Below are positions 1 through 8,272 of a DNA stretch of 15,227 bases, one piece after another. The first letter of the stretch is position 1. Every line of letters starts with the position of its first letter. Position numbers and translations under genes: made by a program. Under the pieces are notes generated by a model, which did not search any database, was not told the origin of the DNA, and saw only the letters and a program-made list of their open reading frames with translations. This stretch comes from JABMMZ01 sp964600345 (lineage in GTDB: Bacteria; Bacteroidota; Bacteroidia; NS11-12g; UBA955), in assembly GCA_964600345.1 (NCBI GenBank), contig CAZRKA010000075.1, positions 1 through 15,227 on the forward strand, in the 5' to 3' direction.

Positions 1-2538
1 GTCGCGATAGGTTATTTTTAAATTGCGTATGGTCTCTATGTCTGCTCTCTGGTCGGCCTGATATCTCAGCTGGATAGGGTATTCGTCGTCTATATCTCTG
101 AATTTGGATGCTTCAACACCATAAACTGCGCCTCTTATTTCCATAGCCAGTTGAGCTGTGGACAGACCTTCTCTTAAAGCTCTTTCTCTGTCGATGTCGA
201 ATACAATCTCGGGTTTATTGCTGACAAAATCGGATTTCAAATTGTCAACACCTTCGATATTGGCATCAGTTAAGTACTTCTTCAGCTCATTTGAGTTTTT
301 AACGAGTTCGTCAAAATTCTCTCCGATTATTTCTATACTTACCGGTTTAGGAGTCGGCGGGCCGTTTTGTTCTTTATTGACCACTATTTCGGCAGCCGGT
401 ATGTCCCATTTCAGAGCCTGTAATTTTTGAAGATAAGTACTGGTTGATTCACCGTTTCTTTTAGAGAACTCAACAAATCCGATTGCTATTTTACCTTTGT
501 TGGGGTAAGAATTCTGATCGCCGTCCTGTGGATCTGTTACGCCAATGGTAACATTGCTGATCATCGATTCTACAATCGGGTTCTTTTTGCCCAGTACGCT
601 GTAAACTTTTTCTTCAACTTTGCGCATCACACCATTGGTGACAGACGGGTCTGTACCTTCAGGTAATTTTACATATACGTATATATTGCTGGGGTCACCA
701 TCGGGAAAGAAAACTACCTTAGGTCCGTTTGCAATAAAGTAAAAAATCGAAATGAAGAAAAGTAATATGACATAAAATACCGGTCTCCAGGGTTTTTTGA
801 GACACCATCTGAGAACGGATGTGTAACTATTAACTATTCCCGGCCATACTTTCAGTTGCCATGCATCTATCACTTTATGAAGCCACAGCCTGTTCAGAAC
901 AAGGAATAAAGCCAGGAAGACAACGAAATTGCCAACACCAATACTGCCGTTGAAGTAGGCAATAAGTGCAACTACACCATAAATTATAAGCTGTAAGATT
1001 GTTTTTTTGGTTAATCGTCCGTAATTCTTGTTCTCTTCTTCTTTTGTCTTCATGAAATCGACGGCAAAAACCGGATTGATGATATAAGCGACAAAAAGAG
1101 ATGCCAGCAAAGAAATGATGAGTGTAACAGGCAGGAAATACATGAATTTCCCGATTATTCCGGTCCAGAATGCGAGTGGTATGAATGGAGCAAGTGTGGT
1201 GATGGTACCTGATAAAACCGGCATGAACACCTCTCCGACAGCTAATTTAGCTGCTGTTTTTATATCCCTTTTACCGTCGCCAAATAACCTGTGTGTGTTT
1301 TCAATTACCACAATAGCATCGTCGACAACGATACCTAATGCAAGTATAAATGAGAACAGCACAATCATATTAAACGAGAAATCAATACCAGGCATAACCA
1401 GGAAGGCGATGAACATAGAAAGTGGTACTGATAAGGCCACAAAGAGGGCATTAGTTACACCCATAAAGAACATTAATACAATTGTCACCAGCACAAATCC
1501 GATGATGATGGTATTAATCAGATCGTGAAGCATGGTTTCAGTCATCTTGCTCTGATCGCCGCTTACGGTAATTTCAAGAGCTGCCGGAAATTCAGTTTTC
1601 TTCATTTCGGCAATAACCTTTTGTATTTTTTCGGATGCTTCAATCAGATTTTCACCCGATCTTTTGATCACATTCAGCGTAATTACATTTTTCCCGTTGC
1701 TGCTCGAATAACTTTCCTGTTCGAGAAAACCGTCTACAACAGTTGCAATATCCCTGATGAATAATTTGGCTCCCGACTGCGAGGTAACTACTATGTTCTC
1801 TATTTCCTTAGGGTTCTGAAACTCGCTTTTAATACTCAGGGTCGGCTTCATGCCATTAAGAGGAACGGTTCCACCGGTAATGGTCAAGTTTTCACTTTTG
1901 ATGGCTCTTTCAACCTCGCCTATGGTAAGCTGGGCTGCCTGAAGTTTATATGCATCAATATTTACCTGAATTTCGCGTTCAAGTGCTCCTATTATTTTTA
2001 CCTCATTAATTTCGCTGAGTCCTTCAATTTTGTCACTCAGGTCCTCGGCATGTTTTTTAAGTGCTTTTAAGTCGAAGTTACCCGCAACATTGATGTACAT
2101 AATAGGAATTTCCGAGAAGGCAATTTCCTTAATCATGGGTTCTCTGGTAAGCTGGGCAGGCATATCACCTCTGGCTTCGTCTACGGCATCTTTTACTTTT
2201 TGCTTAGCAACACTGACATCAACATCGGTGTGAAATTCGACTACAACAACAGAAAGATCCTGCATCGAAGTACTGTTGAATTTTTTTACACCCGAGATAG
2301 CTTTTATTCTTTTCTCTATAGGTTTAGTCAGTGTGTTTTCTATATTCGTTGGGGAATTTCCTCCGTTGACAGTACTGATATAAATGGTTGGCACTGTAAT
2401 GTCCGGAAAATTCTCCTTTGGAAGGGCTTTGTATGCCATAATACCTGCAAGCGAAATAAAAATCGTTATGAGGTAAACAGTTATCTTATTGTCTATAGCC
2501 CAACTCGAAGGTTTAAATTCTTTTATTTTATCCAGCAT
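1..2538 (-). CDS. RND efflux pump inner-membrane permease (AcrB/HAE1-like), C-terminus cut by window edge
   Basis: This is the proton-driven inner-membrane pump of a tripartite efflux system. The 846 codons present read open from ATG at 2538 (MLDKIKEFKP) to base 1; a full family member has about 1,050-1,150 residues, so the last few hundred are missing. TM1 lies near residues 18-37, followed by a periplasmic porter domain to about 330. TM2-TM4 lie near 340-410. TM4 carries GIVVDDAIVVIEN with the Asp pair at 406/407, equivalent to the proton-relay D407/D408 of AcrB. TM5/TM6 follow, then two additional hydrophobic stretches at about 514-526 and 535-549, before TM7 and the second porter domain (FFPDGDPSNIYVYVKLPEG). 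It starts 59 bases after the adaptor gene and is last of the operon within view. The substrate cannot be read from the sequence. The family is certain; drug efflux is inferred from the TetR-type regulator. Confidence 0.95.
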   Translation of the reverse strand, partial: MLDKIKEFKPSSWAIDNKITVYLITIFISLAGIMAYKALPKENFPDITVPTIYISTVNGGNSPTNIENTLTKPIEKRIKAISGVKKFNSTSMQDLSVVVVEFHTDVDVSVAKQKVKDAVDEARGDMPAQLTREPMIKEIAFSEIPIMYINVAGNFDLKALKKHAEDLSDKIEGLSEINEVKIIGALEREIQVNIDAYKLQAAQLTIGEVERAIKSENLTITGGTVPLNGMKPTLSIKSEFQNPKEIENIVVTSQSGAKLFIRDIATVVDGFLEQESYSSSNGKNVITLNVIKRSGENLIEASEKIQKVIAEMKKTEFPAALEITVSGDQSKMTETMLHDLINTIIIGFVLVTIVLMFFMGVTNALFVALSVPLSMFIAFLVMPGIDFSFNMIVLFSFILALGIVVDDAIVVIENTHRLFGDGKRDIKTAAKLAVGEVFMPVLSGTITTLAPFIPLAFWTGIIGKFMYFLPVTLIISLLASLFVAYIINPVFAVDFMKTKEEENKNYGRLTKKTILQLIIYGVVALIAYFNGSIGVGNFVVFLALFLVLNRLWLHKVIDAWQLKVWPGIVNSYTSVLRWCLKKPWRPVFYVILLFFISIFYFIANGPKVVFFPDGDPSNIYVYVKLPEGTDPSVTNGVMRKVEEKVYSVLGKKNPIVESMISNVTIGVTDPQDGDQNSYPNKGKIAIGFVEFSKRNGESTSTYLQKLQALKWDIPAAEIVVNKEQNGPPTPKPVSIEIIGENFDELVKNSNELKKYLTDANIEGVDNLKSDFVSNKPEIVFDIDRERALREGLSTAQLAMEIRGAVYGVEASKFRDIDDEYPIQLRYQADQRADIETIRNLKITYRD

Positions 2539-2597
2539 AGATTCTTGGTTTTATTATTCCGGCTAAATAAATAGCGTTTTATGATGGTTTTTATAGT

Positions 2598-3719
2598 TTA
2601 GTCTTTGAGTATAATCTTATCGCCTTCGTTAATAAGGTCGTATCCTTCTGTGATCAGTTTATCACCTGCTGCAAGACCGCTGGAAATTTCGGCCAGCCCG
2701 TTGTATTCTTTGCTAATAGTCAGAATGCGTTTTACTGCGGCTCCGTTTTCATAAACCAGCACATAAGATTCGTTGATGCCTTTTTGTATGAATTTTACCG
2801 GAACTATAATCTGTGGCTTGCTCGACTTGTAATCGTTGATCTTTAATTTTGCTACCATATTCGGATGGTATTTTTTGCCATTGCCCAGTATAACTTCAAC
2901 GCTGAATGTCCTCGATAAAGGATTGATAGCTCTTGATGCGTAATGAATTTTGCCGGTGATTGAGTCGTTAATATCGGGGAAATAAATGATGACATCATTG
3001 CCGGTTCCGATTCTTGACGAATAGCTCTCAGCAAGCTCTGCTTTAACTTTAAGGTTGTTGTAATTTACTACATGAATGGCTCCCATTCCCGGTGCAACCA
3101 TTTGAGCAACTTTGATGTTGATTGCATCAACGGTGCCGTTTATCGGAGAAATTATTTTGCTCATACGCAACTGTTCATTCAGCGCATTCATTTTTTTCTC
3201 AAGACTTTCCTTATTGGTTTTTGCCTGAAGTAATTGAATTTCGGTTCCTATATTCTGTTTCCAGAGGTTCTGTTGTTTCTGATAAAGCTGACGTGCCAGA
3301 TCGAGATTTGTCTCAATATCCATTATCTGCTGCTGAATAGCACTTGCATCAGTTTCGGCGAGAACCTGCCCTTTTTGAACATTGTCTCCGGCTTTTACGT
3401 TAATACGGGTAATCACACCCGGTATCTGGGTAGACAATGCCACGTTTTCGTCTGCATCTACTCTGCCCTGAACTTCTATGAATGTTTTAAAATCAGAAAG
3501 TGCAATGTCAGTGGTTTTCACTTCAGCGCGTTCGTCTATTGACTGACCGGTATCCAGTTTTGCAATTTCGAGTTCCAGAGTTTTGATCTTTTCAAGCAAT
3601 GTTTTGGATTCGGTTTTGAGCGCATCAAGTGCTTTTTTCTTATCACTTAACGAATTTCCGCTGCCTCCGCAAGAAGACAATATGATTGCAATGACTGAAA
3701 TATTAAATAAGATTTTCAT
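2598..3719 (-). CDS. RND efflux periplasmic adaptor (membrane fusion protein), lipoprotein
   Basis: This 373-residue AcrA/HlyD-like adaptor bridges the inner-membrane pump and the outer-membrane channel. The N-terminus MKILFNISVIAIILSSCGG is a lipoprotein signal with the lipobox Cys at residue 17, so the mature protein should be lipid-anchored. A Lys/Glu/Leu-rich stretch at 24-57 looks like a short extra coiled coil. The first half of the lipoyl/barrel-sandwich domain is at about 97-125 (IPGVITRINVKAGDNVQKGQ). A helical hairpin follows at about 126-186. The second lipoyl half is at 187-215 (ISPINGTVDAINIKVAQMV). Beta-barrel and membrane-proximal domains follow to the C-terminus (GLAAGDKLITEGYDLINEGD). 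It starts 22 bases after the outer membrane factor gene and precedes the pump gene, the standard order for such operons. No promoter of its own is visible. Confidence 0.95.
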   Translation of the reverse strand: MKILFNISVIAIILSSCGGSGNSLSDKKKALDALKTESKTLLEKIKTLELEIAKLDTGQSIDERAEVKTTDIALSDFKTFIEVQGRVDADENVALSTQIPGVITRINVKAGDNVQKGQVLAETDASAIQQQIMDIETNLDLARQLYQKQQNLWKQNIGTEIQLLQAKTNKESLEKKMNALNEQLRMSKIISPINGTVDAINIKVAQMVAPGMGAIHVVNYNNLKVKAELAESYSSRIGTGNDVIIYFPDINDSITGKIHYASRAINPLSRTFSVEVILGNGKKYHPNMVAKLKINDYKSSKPQIIVPVKFIQKGINESYVLVYENGAAVKRILTISKEYNGLAEISSGLAAGDKLITEGYDLINEGDKIILKD

Positions 3720-3741
3720 TTTACTATTTTTGATAAGTTTT

Positions 3742-5112
3742 TTAAATTTTAATGCTTTGCCCTAATGCTACCTGGTAATCAAGTTTTGCTACCAGCAAAT
3801 CATAAACGGCACCGAGGTAATTTGTCTGGGTTGTTTTCAGATCCTGATTGGCAGTTATAAGTTCGAGGTTACTGCCAACACCTTCACTGTATTTAATTGT
3901 TGTGATTTTAAGAATGCGGGTGGCAAGTTCAAGATTTTCCTTTTGCTGAACGACATAGTCCATTGCTCTCAGATATTTTAATCTTGTTTGCTGAACTTCC
4001 AGATCAATCAGATTTTCAACTTTACTGATAGTGTTTTCAGTTTTAATTTGTTCAATCCTGGCCTTCTGAATTTTGGCATCATTTCCGAATCCTGAAAAAA
4101 TAGGAACACTCAACTGAAGCCCGAGGAATGAGTTACCGTACCAGGTACTGTAATCCAGTTTCTCGCCGAAATTGCTCTGCTGATAGGTGTAAGCAGCGGC
4201 AAGGTTAGGGTATTTGCCGTACTGATAACGTTTAACATTGTATTTGTTCAGCACCAGTTGTTGCTGAAGTATCTGATAATCGGTACGTGATTTAAGGTCG
4301 ACAGTGGCAGAAGAATCTGCAACCATAAATTTATTGTTGATGTCGTCAATCTTGTCGCTAAGACGCAGGGGTTTGCGTTGATCCATGCCGATTTTAGCTT
4401 TCAGTAAACCAAGAACAATTGTATACTGATCATTTAATTTCTGACGGCTTATTTCAAGATTATTCAACTGCAGTTTTAATCTGTCAACCTCCAGAGATTC
4501 AGTAAAACCTTCTTTGTTCAATGCTTTGACCTGTTCATACGTTTTTTGCAAAGTTTCCACTGTTGAATTCAGGAGACTGATATTTTCTTTTGTAATCAGA
4601 ACCATGAAATAAGTTTTGGCGACATCAATTTTTACATCCGCCTCTGTTTTGGCTGCAATTTTTTTAGAGAGATCTGTATATTGTTTTGCGGCTTTAAGTC
4701 CGAGGAAATATGTGCCGTCGAGCAATAACCAGCTCGCATTGAGAGAGGCCTGAGTAGTGTATTTATTACCAACGCGGATAGGGGTAGGAACGCCAAACTG
4801 ATTTGGAAAAACAAATACCTGTTTTTGTAAAGCGTCCTGAAATGCCACCTGACCTCTGAGCTGGGGTATTCCTATGGATTTTACTTCCTTAACGGTTTGG
4901 TCGGATATGGCGATATCTGCATATGCATTTTTAATGTCCGGATTATTGCTCACTGCATAATCAATAGCCTGAGATAAGGAAAATACGGCAGTGTCATTGC
5001 TGTTCTTGCTTTGAGCATTCATATTGCCGGTGCTCATTAAAATGAAAGTCAACAGAAAGGTTAAAATTTTGCCCTCTGTTACTGTGTTTTCTTTTAATTG
5101 TTTTGGTAGCAT
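3742..5112 (-). CDS. TolC-like outer membrane efflux protein
   Basis: This 456-residue outer membrane factor should form the trimeric barrel and periplasmic tunnel that completes the efflux machine. The signal peptide is unusual in having about 14 polar residues before the hydrophobic core (ILTFLLTFILMSTGNMNAQS). The likely cleavage is after Ala33, leaving Gln34 as the mature N-terminus. The body shows the two-fold OEP repeat: each half begins with a helix of the AIDYAVSNNPDIKNA type and continues as long Gln/Asn/Lys/Leu-rich coiled coils (residues about 40-240 and 270-456). The Gly/aromatic strand regions around 120-135 and 300-325 fit the outer-membrane barrel segments. It lies 21 bases after tetR and 22 bases before the adaptor gene, so all are probably on one transcript. 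The family is certain; no substrate is indicated. Confidence 0.94.
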   Translation of the reverse strand: MLPKQLKENTVTEGKILTFLLTFILMSTGNMNAQSKNSNDTAVFSLSQAIDYAVSNNPDIKNAYADIAISDQTVKEVKSIGIPQLRGQVAFQDALQKQVFVFPNQFGVPTPIRVGNKYTTQASLNASWLLLDGTYFLGLKAAKQYTDLSKKIAAKTEADVKIDVAKTYFMVLITKENISLLNSTVETLQKTYEQVKALNKEGFTESLEVDRLKLQLNNLEISRQKLNDQYTIVLGLLKAKIGMDQRKPLRLSDKIDDINNKFMVADSSATVDLKSRTDYQILQQQLVLNKYNVKRYQYGKYPNLAAAYTYQQSNFGEKLDYSTWYGNSFLGLQLSVPIFSGFGNDAKIQKARIEQIKTENTISKVENLIDLEVQQTRLKYLRAMDYVVQQKENLELATRILKITTIKYSEGVGSNLELITANQDLKTTQTNYLGAVYDLLVAKLDYQVALGQSIKI

Positions 5113-5133
5113 ATCAATGTTGTTTCTGTTGAA

Positions 5134-5748
5134 TTATTTAATTTCTGATGTTTCCGGAGTTAGGGTGTTTTTCATGAACTCAATTCCCTTACTTGTACAA
5201 ATGGCGTGAAGATGGTAGTTGACAAGGAATGCGTATCTCTCGCTGAAGCTGATATTGCTTATAATCTGAATTTCGCTGTTTATGCACTGTTCAATAAGCG
5301 CCATATAAAACCCTGTACAGAGGTTAATATTGATATCCGGACGGTATAAACCCTGTTTTATACCCAGATCCAGATTTTCGGTCAGTTGATTCTGGATAGC
5401 AGATTCCCTGTGTTCTGTAAAATCGAGATAAATTTCGGGATGGTACTTTTTTAGATCAAACAGGAGACTGGGATTCATTTCATTGTGCTGACTTACCATC
5501 ATGCCTGCAATTTTAAGAATCTGAAGTATGGCATTTTCCTCACTCCTGAATACACTCAGGCAAATCTGATCCATGCTTTGAATATGCAGCAGCAGTGTTT
5601 TTCTTACCAGATCGTCTTTGTCTGTGACATACTGGTACAATGTTTTTTTCGAAATACTTAGTTCCTTGGCCACATCGTCCATGGTAATACTCTTGATGCC
5701 GTAACGCATAAAGAGCTTTTCTGTTAAATTGCAGATTTTATCCAGCAT
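5134..5748 (-). CDS. TetR/AcrR-family transcriptional regulator of the efflux operon
   Basis: This 204-residue regulator has a classic TetR N-terminal DNA-binding domain: helix 1 at residues 1-17, then the helix-turn-helix at about 22-42 (ITMDDVAKELSISKKTLYQY) followed by the usual Lys-Asp-Asp-Leu turn. The remaining helices (about 50-190) form the ligand-binding/dimer domain, which is divergent and gives no clue to the ligand. In many efflux loci the regulator is divergent from the pump genes; here it is the first gene of the same operon, 21 bases before the outer membrane factor. Repression by this protein would therefore be autoregulatory. A candidate operator lies 30-62 bases upstream of the start. 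Repressor function is inferred from the family; an activator role cannot be excluded. Confidence 0.93.
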   Translation of the reverse strand: MLDKICNLTEKLFMRYGIKSITMDDVAKELSISKKTLYQYVTDKDDLVRKTLLLHIQSMDQICLSVFRSEENAILQILKIAGMMVSQHNEMNPSLLFDLKKYHPEIYLDFTEHRESAIQNQLTENLDLGIKQGLYRPDININLCTGFYMALIEQCINSEIQIISNISFSERYAFLVNYHLHAICTSKGIEFMKNTLTPETSEIK

Positions 5749-5777
5749 TTCTGAAACCGGCCGCGAATTAACACCAT

Positions 5778-5810
5778 AAACTTTGGAAACAAAAATAATC
5801 TACAAAGTTT
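5778..5810 (-). promoter_or_regulatory. Candidate promoter/operator of the efflux operon
   Basis: An inverted repeat with perfect 8-base arms, AAACTTTG (5778-5785) and CAAAGTTT (5803-5810), flanks a 17-base spacer. Inside the spacer, read on the minus strand, TATTTTTG (5797-5790) matches the Bacteroidota -7 consensus TAnnTTTG exactly. No clear -33 TTTG is found at the usual 19-21 base distance. Transcription from here would begin near 5783-5787, giving a leader of about 35-40 bases before the tetR ATG. A -7 box enclosed by a symmetric site is what a self-repressing TetR regulator would need. Binding is inferred, not shown. Confidence 0.45.
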
Positions 5811-5969
5811 CCTGACCTTATAGACGAAAAATGACATTTTCCTGATAAAAGTAATATTAGAGTAGTTTTTTCAATACAAATAAGATTTGAAAATGTATCA
5901 AACTTGTGAAAAATTAGTAATGTGTATTATTGAATTAATGCTAATATTGCTTCGACAAATACACCAAAA

Positions 5970-6356
5970 ATGACCAAACCCATCTCAAAAAAAGTGCAGA
6001 TTCTGGTTAAGACTTCATTCAGTGAATTGCAAAGCAATATTGAATTGAATGAGTTTTATTTCATTTATCATATAACAGTTGTGAATGAGAGCGATACCAC
6101 TATTCAACTGATGTCGCGTAAATGGTATATAACGGACAGCAACGGCGAAAACAGATTTGTAGAGGGAGAGGGTGTGGTGGGAGAACAGCCGGTTATAGGT
6201 CCAGGCCTTTCTTACGAATATTATTCGGGCTGCCTGTTAAAGACGGGATTCGGGAAAATGACAGGATCATATATGTTTCTGACACATCCGGATGGCATTG
6301 CTTTTGAAGCGCCAATTCCCGAGTTCAACCTTGTTTTACCCTGGGTACTTAATTAG
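5970..6356 (+). CDS. apaG: ApaG domain protein (DUF525)
   Basis: This 128-residue protein matches ApaG over its whole length, a small fibronectin-type-III-like beta-sandwich protein (E. coli ApaG has 125 residues). The diagnostic block is VEGEGVVGEQPVIGPG at about 64-79, followed by YEYYSGCLLKTGFGKMTGSY. Upstream is the usual run of beta strands (YHITVVNESDTTIQLMSRKW). The gene name comes from the apaG-apaH operon of enterobacteria; here no ApaH diadenosine tetraphosphatase gene is next to it, and the biochemical role of ApaG is not settled. The gene is divergent from the efflux operon across 221 bases. A weak -7-like TAATATTG lies at 5942-5949. The glutaminyl cyclase gene follows after 68 bases but has its own promoter. 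Confidence 0.93.
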   Translation: MTKPISKKVQILVKTSFSELQSNIELNEFYFIYHITVVNESDTTIQLMSRKWYITDSNGENRFVEGEGVVGEQPVIGPGLSYEYYSGCLLKTGFGKMTGSYMFLTHPDGIAFEAPIPEFNLVLPWVLN

Positions 6357-6388
6357 AAACTACTGTTGAGATAGCTTACAAGTTTATT

Positions 6389-6420
6389 TTTGAATAGCCT
6401 GAGCGTTTCGCATATCTTTG
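6389..6420 (+). promoter_or_regulatory. Bacteroidota-type promoter of the glutaminyl cyclase gene
   Basis: TTTG at 6389-6392 and TATCTTTG at 6413-6420 are separated by 20 bases, a full match in sequence and spacing to the -33 TTTG / -7 TAnnTTTG promoter of the Bacteroidota primary sigma factor. The ATG begins at 6425, only four bases after the -7 box, so the expected transcription start falls at or beside the start codon. This is the best promoter in the window. Confidence 0.7.
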
Positions 6421-6424
6421 CGTA

Positions 6425-7405
6425 ATGAGATTTGTACCCCTGATTTGTTTGCTGATTATTGCAAATTCCTGCAGTGATAAGGTAAAAGTACCGGAAGATG
6501 AAACCGGCGGTGATACTGCACTAAGTGTAAAAAAACCTCAGATCGACAGAGTATTTAATGAAGACAGCGCTTACGGTCATATAGTCAAACAACTTGAATT
6601 CGGTCCCAGAGTCCCCGGCACTATTGCACATAAACGCTGTCATGATTATATGGTCAGATTCCTGAAGCCTCTGGCTGACACAATATATCTTCAGAATTCA
6701 AGTGCCCGTACATACGACGGTAAAATGATTCCGGTTATGAATGTCATCGCGTCATTTAATAAAACTGCCTCCAGAAGAATTTTACTCTGTGCCCACTGGG
6801 ATACAAGACCATTTGCAGATCAGGATATAAAGGATCGTGAAAAACCGATTCCCGGTGCAAATGATGGCGGCAGTGGTGTCGGAGTTTTACTGGAGATCGC
6901 CTCTGCATTGAAAAAACAGCCATTGGATATAGGTGTAGATATAATTCTGTTTGATGCCGAAGACTGGGGTGATAATTCGGGTCGAACTGAAGACAGTTAT
7001 TGCCTCGGTTCGCAGTACTGGGGTAAAAACCCACACATACCGCAATACAAGGCAGATTTCGGCATTTTGCTTGATATGGTAGGCGCCCCGGGTGCATTGT
7101 TTGGCTTTGAAGGTTACAGCCTCAGCGAAGCGCAAACTTATTTGTCGATGGTATGGACAGCAGCTGCAGAGGCCGGTTATGGGCAATACTTCAAAAACTT
7201 TCAAAGAGGGCACGTCACCGACGATCATTTTTATGTGATGAAGTACAGACAAATACCAATGATTGATATTATTGACACTGATCCCGGAACGGAAAGTCAT
7301 TTTGGCAAATACTGGCATACACATAATGATAACATCGACGCTATCGATAAAAAAACGCTGAAAGCGGTTGGTCAGACTGTGCTGAATGTATTATCAGCTT
7401 ATTGA
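6425..7405 (+). CDS. Lipoprotein glutaminyl-peptide cyclotransferase (M28-fold, animal-type)
   Basis: This 326-residue protein should convert N-terminal Gln of exported proteins to pyroglutamate. It begins with a lipoprotein signal (MRFVPLICLLIIANSC, lipobox Cys16). The M28 zinc-peptidase fold starts near residue 45. Key blocks are AHWDTRPFAD (123-132), GANDGGSG with Asp147, FDAEDWG with Glu179-Asp180, LLDMVG with Asp217, and YWHTHND with Trp297-His298. By family alignment, Asp147, Asp180 and His298 would bind the single zinc, while Glu179 and Asp217 correspond to catalytic Glu201 and Asp248 of human glutaminyl cyclase. The insertion WGDNSGRTEDSYCLGSQYW fits the bacterial type II enzymes of Porphyromonas and relatives. 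The alternative, an M28 aminopeptidase, is less likely because the loop pattern and the AED motif favour the cyclase. The 3' end overlaps the convergent gene by seven bases. Confidence 0.88.
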   Translation: MRFVPLICLLIIANSCSDKVKVPEDETGGDTALSVKKPQIDRVFNEDSAYGHIVKQLEFGPRVPGTIAHKRCHDYMVRFLKPLADTIYLQNSSARTYDGKMIPVMNVIASFNKTASRRILLCAHWDTRPFADQDIKDREKPIPGANDGGSGVGVLLEIASALKKQPLDIGVDIILFDAEDWGDNSGRTEDSYCLGSQYWGKNPHIPQYKADFGILLDMVGAPGALFGFEGYSLSEAQTYLSMVWTAAAEAGYGQYFKNFQRGHVTDDHFYVMKYRQIPMIDIIDTDPGTESHFGKYWHTHNDNIDAIDKKTLKAVGQTVLNVLSAY

Positions 7406-8268
7406 TTAAGCAGGTCAGGTAAACCACCGGTATGAATGCAGAGTATGCTTTTTCCTGCATCAATTCTCTTTGAATTTAGCATATCATAAAGCGCCATCAT
7501 CATTTTACCGGTATAAACGAATTCCAGTCTAATGGCTGTTTCTATCCTGAATTTTTCAATAAATGAGCTTAGTTCCATATCATTTTTGGCGTATTTTCCT
7601 CTGTGAAAATCGTGCTCAATCTGCCAGTTATCGCGATTGTACTTGCTCATGATTCCGTCGAGTTCAAAGTTATTTTTAAGACTGCTGATCCCGATTATTT
7701 TAGTTGGCATTGCTCTTTCTGTTATGCCTTTCAGTATGCCTTCCATACTTGTTCCGGTCCCAAGTGCCAGTATAATGTAATCGTATTCTTTGTTTAATTC
7801 ATCCAGAATTTCGGCACAACCTCTTAATGCCATTGGATGTCGTCCTCCTTCGCCCACAAATTCAGCAAAGGGGTCGTTGCCGAAGTATTGACTGAATAGC
7901 AATTCCTTATCGCGGTATGCCTGGCGATCAACGTGAATCAGCTTCATTCCGTATTCGGTGCACACCTTTTCGTAGGCATTCAATTCTCTTTTTTCATTCC
8001 CTCTTACAAATCCAATGGTTTCGATTCCAGATTCAAAACCGGCAACGGCTGTAGCAACAAGGTGATTGCTGTATGCTCCACCGAAAGTGACGATTCTTTT
8101 TTTTGAAGTGGATTTAATGTGTTCTAAAATATATTTCAGTTTTCTCCACTTATTGCCGCTGATAAGGGGATGAATCAGGTCGTCGCGAAGAATATCAATT
8201 TCACGGTTATTTCCGAATAATGAAAAATCAAGTTTTTCAATTCTGCTTCCTGAGATGAAATCCTGCAT
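7399..8268 (-). CDS. PLP-dependent ACC deaminase / D-cysteine desulfhydrase family enzyme
   Basis: This 289-residue enzyme has the fold-type II PLP (tryptophan synthase beta-like) signature of the 1-aminocyclopropane-1-carboxylate deaminase/D-cysteine desulfhydrase family. SGNKWRKLKY holds the predicted Schiff-base lysine Lys40. FGGAYSNH at 62-69 matches the conserved substrate-binding GGxxSNH block. VGEGGRHPMALRG is at 138-150. GTGTSMEG at 170-177 is the phosphate-binding loop. The C-terminus has IHTGGLPDLL. At 289 residues it is shorter than true ACC deaminases (about 330-340). Sequence alone does not tell ACC deaminase from D-cysteine desulfhydrase or another amino-acid lyase; I favour a D-amino acid/cysteine-type activity only weakly. 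The gene is divergent from the patatin gene (66 bases between start codons) and convergent with the cyclase gene. Confidence 0.88.
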   Translation of the reverse strand: MQDFISGSRIEKLDFSLFGNNREIDILRDDLIHPLISGNKWRKLKYILEHIKSTSKKRIVTFGGAYSNHLVATAVAGFESGIETIGFVRGNEKRELNAYEKVCTEYGMKLIHVDRQAYRDKELLFSQYFGNDPFAEFVGEGGRHPMALRGCAEILDELNKEYDYIILALGTGTSMEGILKGITERAMPTKIIGISSLKNNFELDGIMSKYNRDNWQIEHDFHRGKYAKNDMELSSFIEKFRIETAIRLEFVYTGKMMMALYDMLNSKRIDAGKSILCIHTGGLPDLLNQ

Positions 8269-8272
8269 CCTG

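Noticed and set aside
158..2574. Open frames on the plus strand across the first 2.5 kb
   Set aside because: They are antisense to the continuous RND pump frame, which shows clear family motifs throughout; their translations look like no known protein.
6756..7324. Minus-strand open frames inside the glutaminyl cyclase gene
   Set aside because: They are shadows of a plus-strand gene with all its catalytic residues intact.
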